Below are positions 22,964-28,801 of a stretch of DNA of 28,801 nt, piece after piece. The notes under the pieces were generated by a model that was given only the letters and a program-made list of their open reading frames with translations, was not told the DNA's origin and did not search any database. Both the position numbers and the translations under genes were made by a program. The DNA is from Ruminococcus sp. (lineage in GTDB: Bacteria; Bacillota; Clostridia; Oscillospirales; Acutalibacteraceae): NCBI GenBank assembly GCA_004555265.1, contig SFIQ01000026.1, forward strand, positions 1 to 28,801, given 5' to 3'. Position 1 is the first letter of the stretch. Each line of letters starts with the position of its first letter.

Positions 22964-24643
22964 CTACGCATCTTTCCTTTGTATCAAGACTACCGTCTCG
23001 ACTGTGTTTTCGAAATTCGGAATAAACATATCGGCTTCGTTCCCTTGATAATATACCGGGAAACGAAATTGTATGCTCTTTAATATCTGACCGTTTTCCA
23101 ACGGTTCGGGATATATCTCGATTTTCTTTATAAAGCTGTGAAGAAATTCTTTCTTCTCAAATTCGGTAAATTCATTATATATTATATCAAATAATTTCAA
23201 AAATTCAAATATTCGTTTCTGAGAGATTTTTTGTTCCTTTATAGCCTTGATTTGTGTTTGTACAGTATCAAGATTTTCGGCTGCCTCTGCGATCTCATCA
23301 TATAATGAATTTATACGGTTTTGCATATCGGTATATTTTTGCTCATAATGCCTGTCGGAACAGTCGAGCCTGTCAATTTGAGAACCAAGTCGTTCCTTTG
23401 CGGCAGTAAGCTGTCTTGTCCGTGTCATTAAATATGCTTCTTCTTTTTCATACTTAGACAAATCCACACTTGCATCTAATTTTTCTTTTATTGCAGAATC
23501 AAACTTTGAATTTTTAACAATATTTCTTATTACTTCCACAACCGCTTCATTTATCTTTTCCTGATGAATTTGCTTTTTGAAAGTACATTTGTGACCGTCA
23601 TATTCCAATCTGTGTTTGCAGGCGTAATACCAATAATCTCTGTAAAAACTTCCGTCTTTTTTGCGTTTGCGGTTGACACTGCCATACAACCCGGCACCGC
23701 ATATAGGACATTTAATTATACCGGTCAATAAATGCTGATGTTCTGTACTGTATATTTTTTCATTCTTTATACCGGTCTTTTTTCTCTTATCTTGAGCTAA
23801 AAGCCAATCCTCTTCGCTGATAATCGCATCGTGAATACCGTCATAGACAGGATATTCTTCTTGCTTTACCACGTGATATTCATTACGGCTACCCTGTATT
23901 TTTTCTGTTTTTCTTCGACCAAAGGCAATTTTTCCGCAATAAATAGGGTTATCCAACACGAGCTTTACAAAATGGGCCGTAAATGCATCCAAAGTTCCGT
24001 TTTGGCGTTTCTTTTTGATATAGCCTTGGTGATTCAGATATTTTGCAACAGTGCCGGCACCCATTGTGGTATGAATGAATTTATCGTAGATAATGCGAAT
24101 AATTTCTGCCTCATCTTCGGCTATTTTTAACTCGCCGTCAATAAGTTCATAACCGTATGGTGCAAACCCTCCGTTCCATTTGCCTTCACGAGCCTTCTGT
24201 TTTCTGCCTTCCATTGTTTGAACAAGAATATTTTCTCGTTCAATTTCCGCAACGGCAGACAGCACTGAAATCATAAGTTTGCCGCTGTCCTTTGAACTGT
24301 CAATACCGTCCTCAACGCAGATAAGATTAACCCCGTAATCCTGCATCAGTTGTAAAGAATTAAGAACATCGGCTGCATTCCTGCCAAATCGGGACAATTT
24401 GAACACCAGCACATATTGTACATTATCTTTTCCTTCGGATATGTCGTTAAGCATAGTTTGGAATTCAGGCCTGCCTTCAATATTTTTACCGGACTTACCT
24501 TCATCGGAATATTCTCCGGCAATCATAAAGTCCTGAAATTCGGCATACCTTCTTAACTTTTCTTTCTGTGCATCAAGGCTGAACCCGTCGACCTGCATAG
24601 ATGTTGATACACGGGTGTATATATAGCAATTTTTCCTTTTCAT
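22964..24643 (-). CDS. Large serine recombinase (site-specific integrase)
   Basis: This 559-residue recombinase integrates and excises mobile elements. The resolvase domain (1-145) has the nucleophile Ser13 in YIYTRVSTSMQ and the arginine cluster in FKLSRFGRNAADVL. The recombinase domain (about 160-290) begins GGFAPYGYELIDGELKIAED. A zinc ribbon has CPICG (312-316), Cys342 and Cys353, and a coiled coil follows at about 395-470. AAAGGAG lies 7 bp before the chosen ATG; the open frame extends 19 codons further up through the promoter. It is convergent with the MATE gene and ends 134 bp from it, so one end of the element probably lies in that gap. Confidence 0.94.
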   Translation of the reverse strand: MKRKNCYIYTRVSTSMQVDGFSLDAQKEKLRRYAEFQDFMIAGEYSDEGKSGKNIEGRPEFQTMLNDISEGKDNVQYVLVFKLSRFGRNAADVLNSLQLMQDYGVNLICVEDGIDSSKDSGKLMISVLSAVAEIERENILVQTMEGRKQKAREGKWNGGFAPYGYELIDGELKIAEDEAEIIRIIYDKFIHTTMGAGTVAKYLNHQGYIKKKRQNGTLDAFTAHFVKLVLDNPIYCGKIAFGRRKTEKIQGSRNEYHVVKQEEYPVYDGIHDAIISEEDWLLAQDKRKKTGIKNEKIYSTEHQHLLTGIIKCPICGAGLYGSVNRKRKKDGSFYRDYWYYACKHRLEYDGHKCTFKKQIHQEKINEAVVEVIRNIVKNSKFDSAIKEKLDASVDLSKYEKEEAYLMTRTRQLTAAKERLGSQIDRLDCSDRHYEQKYTDMQNRINSLYDEIAEAAENLDTVQTQIKAIKEQKISQKRIFEFLKLFDIIYNEFTEFEKKEFLHSFIKKIEIYPEPLENGQILKSIQFRFPVYYQGNEADMFIPNFENTVETVVLIQRKDA

Positions 24644-24670
24644 ACGATAACTCCTTTCTGATTTGATTAC

Positions 24671-24700
24671 ATTATATTGTTGCCGGAATAAATATTCCAA
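24671..24700 (-). promoter_or_regulatory. Promoter of the serine recombinase gene
   Basis: On the minus strand TTGGAA (24700-24695), 18 bp, TATAAT (24676-24671). The dyad GGAATA-TT-TATTCC begins within the -35 box and covers the upstream part of the spacer, which would allow autorepression. It lies just after a hairpin at 24707-24733. Confidence 0.55.
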
Positions 24701-24706
24701 TGTACG

Positions 24707-24733
24707 GCAGAAGGGGACTAAGCCCCTTTCTGC
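24707..24733 (-). terminator. Hairpin at the end of the ParB operon
   Basis: Arms GCAGAA-GGGG and CCCC-T-TTCTGC form a 10-bp stem with one bulged base. The stop codon of the short ORF lies in the loop. The minus strand has no T-run after it, so termination is uncertain; it could separate the ParB unit from the recombinase promoter. Confidence 0.35.
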
Positions 24734-24897
24734 GAACTGTTACGATTCTTGCATTGGCGGTTTGGAAATTGTCTCAAAACATCTTCCGTTGTTACTAAAC
24801 GATATTTATCCCCATATTTTAAGTACAGCTTTGCCATTAGATCTAAAAACCTATCGTATTCGGCTTGCCCGGTTTTATCGCTTTTTAGTGTCATCAT
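24718..24897 (-). CDS. Short ORF coupled to parB, unknown function
   Basis: A 59-codon frame starts at 24897, sharing ATGA with the ParB-like stop. Its protein begins MMTLKSDKTGQAEYDRFLDL and continues MAKLYLKYGDKYRLVTTEDV before a basic tail (RQCKNRNSSQKGA). It is soluble and mixed-charge, and I do not recognise a domain. The 4-nt overlap, the open frame and its position at the end of a unit of element genes support it being real. It is probably an accessory protein of the element; nothing more can be said. Confidence 0.6.
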   Translation of the reverse strand: MMTLKSDKTGQAEYDRFLDLMAKLYLKYGDKYRLVTTEDVLRQFPNRQCKNRNSSQKGA

Positions 24898-25724
24898 CTT
24901 GCATCACCTCTGTTTCTTTCTCTCTGCCTCTGCCATTTTTCAAGCAGGCTGATAATTGTCTTTTGCATATCAAGGCTTGTATAACTTTTGGGGAAATATT
25001 TGCGTATATCTTCGGTTTTGAATTTGACCTGTTCTTTTTGATTTGCCTTTTCTTCGCTTAACACGGCAAATATTGTATCTATGGATAATCTGCCTTGCTC
25101 GCTGAATTTGCGTAATCGCTGTGCCTGTGAAAGCGAGGGAGTAGCGTCTGCATACTCTATTTCTTCAAATAATATTTTCTGCTCGTTCTCGGGCAGATAC
25201 GAAAGCTCGACAGCCGGAGTAAAGGCGATCCTTTCTTCGTCTACGAGTTTCAGCAGTTCGGGTATTAAGTGCGTTAAGCGGATATATCGTTGGACTTGTC
25301 TGCCGCTTTCATTGTCCGAAATGTTATCTCTCGACTTGTGGTCAACTTGTCCATAAGTTTTCCCCTGATGCTTCAACGCCTCCAATTTCATCTTGTAAGC
25401 AAAGGCTTTTTCACTCGGCAGTAAATGCTCTCTCTGCAAATTTGAATCCACCATTGCAATAATTGCTTCATCTTTTGTCATATCTCTGACTATCGCGGGT
25501 ATGGTCTGTATTCCCAATTCTTTACAAACTTCAACTCTCCTGTGACCGCTGATAATCTCGAAAGTACCTGCGGAAAAAGAACGGGCAATTATCGGCTGGA
25601 GCAAACCGTTTTCTTTTACGCTCTCTGTCAGTTCTTCGTTTTCAATTCCGTCTCTTTTCTTAAACGGATGATTTTCAAACGGAATTAGTAAATCTATATT
25701 GATGTTCTTTATGGTTTCCTGCAT
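24894..25724 (-). CDS. ParB/Spo0J-like partition or nuclease-type DNA-binding protein
   Basis: A 276-residue ParB-family protein. The N-terminal ParB domain (1-100) has LLQPIIARSF, the signature ISGHRRVEVCKELG and MVDSNLQREHLLPSEKAFAY, which is the CTP-binding ParB core. The HTH linker region follows at about 100-190 (GRQVQRYIRLTHLIPELLKL). No ParA gene accompanies it, as is usual for ParB-like proteins of integrative elements, where they may act in gene control or element stability. AAGGAGA lies before the ATG, 12 bp after the preceding stop. It belongs to a minus-strand unit from 26449 to 24718. Confidence 0.9.
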   Translation of the reverse strand: MQETIKNINIDLLIPFENHPFKKRDGIENEELTESVKENGLLQPIIARSFSAGTFEIISGHRRVEVCKELGIQTIPAIVRDMTKDEAIIAMVDSNLQREHLLPSEKAFAYKMKLEALKHQGKTYGQVDHKSRDNISDNESGRQVQRYIRLTHLIPELLKLVDEERIAFTPAVELSYLPENEQKILFEEIEYADATPSLSQAQRLRKFSEQGRLSIDTIFAVLSEEKANQKEQVKFKTEDIRKYFPKSYTSLDMQKTIISLLEKWQRQRERNRGDAR

Positions 25725-25736
25725 TTCGATGTCTCC

Positions 25737-26039
25737 TTAATCCAATATTTCAATTTCTTTAAGTGCGATACCTTTGCCGTTTTTCTCATAAATCAATCTC
25801 AAATTAGTACCGTTATCTATTTCGTAAAAGCCCAGATAACTCTGCCACCAAAACACAGGCGTGATAATCTTTCTTCCGTCACTTAATTGAAAGAAAAGAC
25901 GCAGCATATTTTTGCTTGCTTCTGCTCTCATTATCAGTTTTGCGAAGTATTCACCCTCTTTGTCTATGAAGTTATAATCGGAGGTTATGATGTGTTCCTC
26001 TCTCATTTCGTCTCTTGTATATACTTTATTTGCTATCAT
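25737..26039 (-). CDS. Small hypothetical protein of the mobile element
   Basis: A 100-residue protein with GAAAGGA before the ATG. It contains beta-strand-like stretches (NMLRLFFQLSDGRKIITPVF, WWQSYLGFYEIDNGTNLRLI) and begins MIANKVYTRDEMREEHIITS. There is no membrane segment and no recognised domain. The order small protein then ParB then recombinase suggests that it belongs to the element's maintenance or regulation module. Similar small proteins are common beside ParB genes in Clostridial elements as far as I recall, but no function is known to me. Confidence 0.75.
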   Translation of the reverse strand: MIANKVYTRDEMREEHIITSDYNFIDKEGEYFAKLIMRAEASKNMLRLFFQLSDGRKIITPVFWWQSYLGFYEIDNGTNLRLIYEKNGKGIALKEIEILD

Positions 26040-26060
26040 ATTTAAGTCCTTTCTTTTACG

Positions 26061-26107
26061 GCAGGTAAGAACTATATATTTATTTATATATTTATACGGT
26101 TACCTGC
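26061..26107. promoter_or_regulatory. Inverted repeat with AT-rich core upstream of the hypothetical gene
   Basis: GCAGGTAA (26061-26068) and TTACCTGC (26100-26107) enclose a 31-nt run of almost only A and T. It lies 22 bp upstream of the start at 26039 and may be an operator or a promoter region; several TATAAA-like -10 boxes are possible inside. Confidence 0.4.
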
Positions 26108-26239
26108 TATTTGAACTGTTTTGAACGGCGAGTGAGAATGATAACCCGACAGCCTTTTTTCTGTATCGAAAAGGTGTCGAAATTATCAAAATTTTTCTCT
26201 GTATGCCGTTTTATTTTGAAACGAATATCTGTTATCCAC

Positions 26240-26449
26240 TTATCCCGAATCGTTGAAATCGTTGCCGTTTGGTACGGATTTGACACTTCTTTTGGAACAA
26301 TACAGAGGACAACTCATAACGATTGCCCGAAAGCTTTGTTTACAGTCATTCCGACATTTGCGGCACAGGTCGTTGTATGTTCTTCTGCCTGTTTTGAGAC
26401 TGATAAAAAAGTACCATTCCTGTTTTAACTTCTTCGATAATCTTGCCAT
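26240..26449 (-). CDS. Small Cys-rich element protein
   Basis: A 69-residue protein, MARLSKKLKQEWYFFISLKT followed by GRRTYNDLCRKCRNDCKQSF. The CxxC-x3-C arrangement (LCRKCRNDC) and a later CPLYCSKR could bind a metal ion, so a small nucleic-acid-binding or zinc-finger-like role is possible. Similar small basic proteins occur in Clostridial conjugative elements from memory. AAAGGAG precedes the ATG and lies in the first hairpin of the leader array at 26459-26708. The 200 bp between this gene and the next one downstream (26039) is non-coding. Confidence 0.7.
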   Translation of the reverse strand: MARLSKKLKQEWYFFISLKTGRRTYNDLCRKCRNDCKQSFRAIVMSCPLYCSKRSVKSVPNGNDFNDSG

Positions 26450-26458
26450 AGAAAAAAC

Positions 26459-26708
26459 TCCTTTCACTCATTTGGACAAAGGGGATCAAAATGCACACCC
26501 AAAATCGCCCGATTTTTCAAATATTTCTTTGAGAAAATTTATCCCCTCACTTGTTTGAACCGGGAAGCGAAAAAATGGGGGTATTTTTGATAAGAAAATT
26601 AAAAGTCCCTTCACTTGTTTGAAATGGGAAACGATTCTTGGGGGGTGTTTTTGAAAATTTTTTTGAAAAAACAAAAATCTCCTCTCAATTCATCGAACCG
26701 AGAGGAGA
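26459..26708 (-). repeat. Four related hairpins in the leader of the minus-strand element unit
   Basis: Similar hairpins occur at 26459-26484, 26542-26565, 26606-26629 and 26678-26708. The second and third share CTTCACTTGTTTGAA-like cores (plus strand) and a following TGGGGGT-TTTTTG segment. On the minus strand each reads as a stem ending GTGARGGGA or GAGAGGAGA followed by a T-rich run. The one nearest the gene contains its ribosome binding site. The set looks like tandem duplication of an attenuator or leader unit. Confidence 0.6.
26678..26708 (-). terminator. Strong terminator or attenuator in the leader
   Basis: A perfect 9-bp stem, TCTCCTCTC (26678-26686) with GAGAGGAGA (26700-26708), has a 13-nt loop. 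On the minus strand it is followed by TTTTTGTTTTTT. It lies upstream of the small Cys-rich gene in the direction of transcription, so it would act as a premature terminator of that leader, or end an unseen short transcript. Confidence 0.65.
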
Positions 26709-26771
26709 AAGTGGGTGGAGAGTTATAAAATTGTAAAGTGTCGTTCAGAAACGGAAGCGTTACAAATCAAC

Positions 26772-26841
26772 TTCCCAAATTTGAAAATTTGTTGATTTTG
26801 GGAAACAAAACGGCAAAAATGGGTTTAAGCCATTTTGTTTC
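26772..26841. other. Two adjacent AT-rich hairpins in the divergent intergenic region
   Basis: The first has arms TTCCCAAA (26772-26779) and TTTGGGAA (26797-26804), and an alternative stem CAAATTT/AAATTTG inside it. The second has arms GAAACAAAA (26802-26810) and TTTTGTTTC (26833-26841) with inner GGC/GCC. The two overlap by three bases, so they may be mutually exclusive folds. The rest of 26709-26913 shows nothing recognisable. Confidence 0.45.
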
Positions 26842-26913
26842 ACTACTATGCTTTTTGTCTGTAAGTTTTTCGGACTGTAAATACAAAATATTGGTGTTTG
26901 CAAACTTATTGTA

Positions 26914-26942
26914 TTGAAAATAGATCTGCTTGATGTTATAAT
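26914..26942 (+). promoter_or_regulatory. Promoter of the restriction-modification cassette
   Basis: TTGAAA (26914-26919), 17 bp, TATAAT (26937-26942). The start near 26949 gives a short leader with ribosome binding site AAGGAGG (26957-26963) before the XRE gene. Confidence 0.75.
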
Positions 26943-26969
26943 AGATTCATATCGGCAAGGAGGTCAGTT

Positions 26970-27194
26970 ATGAAAGTAAGTTACGATAAACTATGGAAAA
27001 TATTGATTGATAAAAAGATGAAAAAATATCAATTAAGAGAACAGGCCCATATAAGCAGTAATTCCGTTGCAAAACTCAGTAAGGACGAACTTGTCAGTAT
27101 GGAAGTTCTGATGAAAATATGCGAGACACTTGAATGTGACATAGGTGATATATGCGGCTTTTATAACGACAGCGAGGAAAAAACCGATGCATAA
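26970..27194 (+). CDS. XRE-family HTH regulator of the R-M cassette
   Basis: A 74-residue Cro/C1-type helix-turn-helix protein, nearly all HTH: KMKKYQLREQAHISSNSVAK is the recognition region, and MEVLMKICETLECDIGDICG the last helices typical of the small Clostridial XRE type. AAGGAGG is a strong ribosome binding site. It is the first gene of the cassette, so a controller (C-protein-like) role in timing methylase and nuclease expression is likely. Its stop overlaps the vsr start by 8 nt. Confidence 0.9.
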   Translation: MKVSYDKLWKILIDKKMKKYQLREQAHISSNSVAKLSKDELVSMEVLMKICETLECDIGDICGFYNDSEEKTDA

Positions 27195-27603
27195 AACAAA
27201 AGAGCAAATCACTTACAATATGCAACAGGTTAAATCCCAAGATACAAAAATTGAGGTAATGTTAAGAAAAGAACTTTGGTCAAGGGGCTTGCGCTATCAG
27301 AAGAATTGCAAGAAGGTGTTTGGAAAGCCCGATATTGTTTTTATCGGTAAAAAAGTTGCGGTCTTTTGTGACAGCGAGTTTTGGCACGGTTACGATTGGA
27401 ACAACAAGAAAAATGAATTTAAATCAAATCAAGAATTTTGGATTCCCAAAATCGAAAGAAATATCGCCCGAGATAACGAGGTTAATGAAACACTCAAAAA
27501 TTCAGGCTGGACTGTGTTGAGATTTTGGGGTAATGACATCAAAAAGAACTTACAGGCGTGTGCCGATGAAATTGAAAGGACGGTAAAAAGTAATAATGGC
27601 TAA
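27187..27603 (+). CDS. vsr: Vsr-type very short patch repair endonuclease
   Basis: A 138-residue Vsr-family nickase. These cut 5' of T in T:G mismatches left by deamination of 5-methylcytosine, sparing the methylated site from mutation. Motifs are NMQQVKSQDTKIEVMLRKEL (N-terminal), FGKPDIVFIGKKVAVFCDSE with the catalytic Asp of PDIV, FWHGYDW, and NSGWTVLRFWGNDI. The start at 27187 is supported by GAGGA upstream and by the family N-terminus; the open frame runs 14 codons further into the XRE gene. The residues that bind structural zinc in E. coli Vsr (Cys66, His71, Cys73, Cys117 from memory) appear here as Glu, Tyr, Trp and Asn. The methylase start overlaps its stop by 8 nt. Confidence 0.92.
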   Translation: MHKTKEQITYNMQQVKSQDTKIEVMLRKELWSRGLRYQKNCKKVFGKPDIVFIGKKVAVFCDSEFWHGYDWNNKKNEFKSNQEFWIPKIERNIARDNEVNETLKNSGWTVLRFWGNDIKKNLQACADEIERTVKSNNG

Positions 27604-28600
27604 ATATAAATCTATTGATTTATTTGCGGGAATCGGCGGCATTCGCCTTGGATTTGACAGAGCATTCGGGGATGAAATCAGTACTGTTTTTGTAAGTGAG
27701 TGGGATGAATATGCACAGAAAACATACAAAGCCAATTTTTACGATAACTTTGAGATTGCCGGAGATATAACAAAAATAAATGAAAAAGATATACCGCAAT
27801 TCGATATTTGTCTTGCCGGATTTCCTTGCCAAGCATTCAGTCTTGCGGGAAAAAGACAAGGTTTTGACGACAATTACAAAGGACTTTGCAGAGGTACTTT
27901 GTTTATGGATGTTGCAAGAATCTGCGAGTATCATAAACCGAGAGTGATTTTTTGTGAAAATGTCAAAGGCCTTAAAATTCACGACAGGGGCAGAACATTT
28001 GAAATAATCAGAAAAACATTTGAAGATTTGGGATATAAAGTATTCAGCGAAGTTTTGAACAGTAAGGACTTCGGTGTTCCTCAAAACAGAGAAAGAATAT
28101 ATATTGTTGCTTTCAGAAACGATATAGCGCCGAAAGAATTTGAATTTCCAAAGGCAACCGACGATACAAAACGAATTAAAGATATTGTTGAGGAAAAACC
28201 GGTACCCTCAAAATACTATTTGAGTGATGTTTATGTGGAAACCTTACGAAGACACAAAGCACGTCACGAAGCGAAGGGAAACGGTTTCGGATATGAAATC
28301 CGAGAGTGGGACGGTATAGCAGGTGCAATAGTATGCGGTGGAATGGGCAGAGAGCGAAATTTGCTTATAGATAAGCGTCAAAAGAATTTAACGCCTACAA
28401 CGCATATTAAAGGTGAAATAAATAAAGAGGGTATCCGAAAAATGACTCCGCGTGAGTGGGCTCGTCTACAAGGATTTCCCGATACATTCAATCTTCCGCT
28501 TGCAGATGTTCATCTGTATAAACAATTCGGAAACAGCGTTACGGTAAATGTTATTGAAGCCATTGCAAAGCAAATTAAGGAGGTACTTGAAAATGCCTAA
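27596..28600 (+). CDS. DNA (cytosine-5-)methyltransferase, HpaII-type specificity likely
   Basis: A 334-residue C5 methylase with all core motifs: I DLFAGIGGIRLGF (8-20), IV GFPCQAFSLAG with catalytic Cys78, VI ENVKGL (121-126), VIII QNRERIYIVAF (163-173), IX MTPREWARLQGFPD and X QFGNSVTVNVI. The target recognition domain lies at about 195-285. The partner nuclease that follows is HpaII-like, so the site is probably CCGG; this is inferred from the neighbour, not read from the recognition domain. It protects the element's DNA from that nuclease. The start overlaps the vsr stop and its own stop overlaps the nuclease start, each by 8 nt. Confidence 0.95.
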   Translation: MAKYKSIDLFAGIGGIRLGFDRAFGDEISTVFVSEWDEYAQKTYKANFYDNFEIAGDITKINEKDIPQFDICLAGFPCQAFSLAGKRQGFDDNYKGLCRGTLFMDVARICEYHKPRVIFCENVKGLKIHDRGRTFEIIRKTFEDLGYKVFSEVLNSKDFGVPQNRERIYIVAFRNDIAPKEFEFPKATDDTKRIKDIVEEKPVPSKYYLSDVYVETLRRHKARHEAKGNGFGYEIREWDGIAGAIVCGGMGRERNLLIDKRQKNLTPTTHIKGEINKEGIRKMTPREWARLQGFPDTFNLPLADVHLYKQFGNSVTVNVIEAIAKQIKEVLENA

Positions 28601-28700
28601 ATTATCCGGCAACAAAGGTGAATGGAGTGAAATTTATGCTTTCCTTCGTTTGCTTGAAGTAAAAAAACTATATGCGGCGGATGCCGAACTTAATAAAAAA
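28593..28700 (+). pseudogene. HpaII-type restriction endonuclease, N-terminal fragment
   Basis: The start has AAGGAGG (28577-28583) 9 bp upstream. The protein begins MPKLSGNKGEWSEIYAFLRL and goes on LEVKKLYAADAELNKK, which matches the N-terminus of HpaII-family endonucleases (NKGEWSEIY, LYAAD-LN). After residue 36 the reading frame continues into DNA of a different kind (see 28701-28801), so the nuclease is cut short. If the junction is real, the system has lost its cutting subunit and keeps only methylase and Vsr; if it is an assembly join, the gene is intact in the organism. Confidence 0.75.
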
Positions 28701-28801
28701 GATGCCGCCGCGGAATTCATCGAGCAGAATGCGGCTCATCCGTTCGGTGTCCACCTCGCCGCCGGAGATCAAAAATCCGCGCTTGCGCCCCGCTTTTTCG
28801 A
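28701..28801 (-). CDS. rbgA: Ribosome biogenesis GTPase RbgA/YlqF, C-terminal fragment
   Basis: On the minus strand the last 101 bases encode EKAGRKRGFLISGGEVDTER and then MSRILLDEFRGGI, which matches the C-terminal segment of RbgA (RKRG, SGGEVD, LLDEFRxGK-LGRITLE), a GTPase needed for late 50S subunit assembly. The similarity stops at the junction, where the expected LGRITLE end is replaced by the AT-rich nuclease sequence. The GC-rich codon use is like the core region, not like the element. It is cut by the window end on the other side. Confidence 0.7.

Larger units (their letters stand above)
22830..28700. mobile_element. Putative serine-recombinase integrative element (right part truncated or deleted)
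   Basis: An AT-richer block begins between the MATE gene and the recombinase gene and ends at the abrupt composition change near 28701. It carries a large serine recombinase, a ParB-like protein, several small element-type ORFs and a restriction-modification cassette. No conjugation or replication genes are seen, so it is either an integrative mobilisable element, a deletion remnant, or part of a larger element. No matching att repeats were found between 22830-22963 and the region around 28700; the left boundary is therefore only approximate. Confidence 0.55.

Noticed and set aside
22868..23083. 71-codon plus-strand frame between MATE and recombinase genes
   Set aside because: Most of it is opposite the recombinase C-terminus and it lacks a ribosome binding site.
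26111..26428. 105-codon plus-strand frame opposite the small Cys-rich gene
   Set aside because: The minus-strand frame has a ribosome binding site and a coherent CxxC pattern; this one is its shadow.
26486..26674. 62-codon minus-strand frame in the leader hairpin array
   Set aside because: It is Phe/Lys-rich translation of the T-rich repeated hairpins; no ribosome binding site or recognisable domain.

Overview
The window looks like chromosomal DNA of an anaerobic, probably gut-associated Clostridia (Bacillota). This rests on the LL-diaminopimelate aminotransferase route to lysine/peptidoglycan, the GatCAB amidotransferase, strong AGGAGG ribosome binding sites, sigma-A-like promoters, a DUF554 membrane protein and a large serine recombinase. 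No rRNA, tRNA or CRISPR array was seen. Species cannot be named from the sequence alone.

Region 1 (1-15,530) is a GC-rich core. It carries guaB, a RAYT transposase, glyA, an ANTAR regulator, dapF, dapL, gatC-gatA-gatB, a family-4 uracil-DNA glycosylase coupled to a GH13 amylase-type enzyme, and a DUF554 protein. Its gene spaces are packed with interspersed palindromes. The main family is a REP-like hairpin with a constant GTAG foot and at least seven stem sequences. Others are a TTGTCATTCTGAG-ended MITE-like repeat, a third GC-rich repeat and a short AT-rich palindrome. The RAYT gene (2099-2611) belongs to the enzyme family that mobilises REPs, and it carries two of these hairpins inside its own reading frame, so enzyme and substrate may both be present. 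A beta-propeller gene remnant lies before guaB.

Region 2 (15,530-22,830) is less GC-rich and partly decayed. It holds a dGTPase-like 3' remnant, a broken lgt, a conserved hypothetical gene, a two-gene chromate transporter diverging from a LysR regulator, an unknown gene, a second LysR regulator, and a divergent pair made of a cytidylate-kinase-like protein and a MATE exporter.

Region 3 (about 22,830-28,700) is AT-richer and looks like an integrated mobile element. It has a large serine recombinase, a short ORF, a ParB-like protein, a small hypothetical and a small Cys-rich protein, all on the minus strand. A leader of repeated terminator-like hairpins follows, then a plus-strand cassette of XRE regulator, Vsr-type nickase, cytosine-5 methyltransferase and HpaII-type endonuclease. 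The cassette genes overlap by exactly 8 nt at every junction. The endonuclease is cut off after about 36 codons, where the sequence changes abruptly to GC-rich DNA encoding, on the minus strand, the C-terminus of the ribosome-assembly GTPase RbgA/YlqF. That point is either the end of the element or an assembly join.
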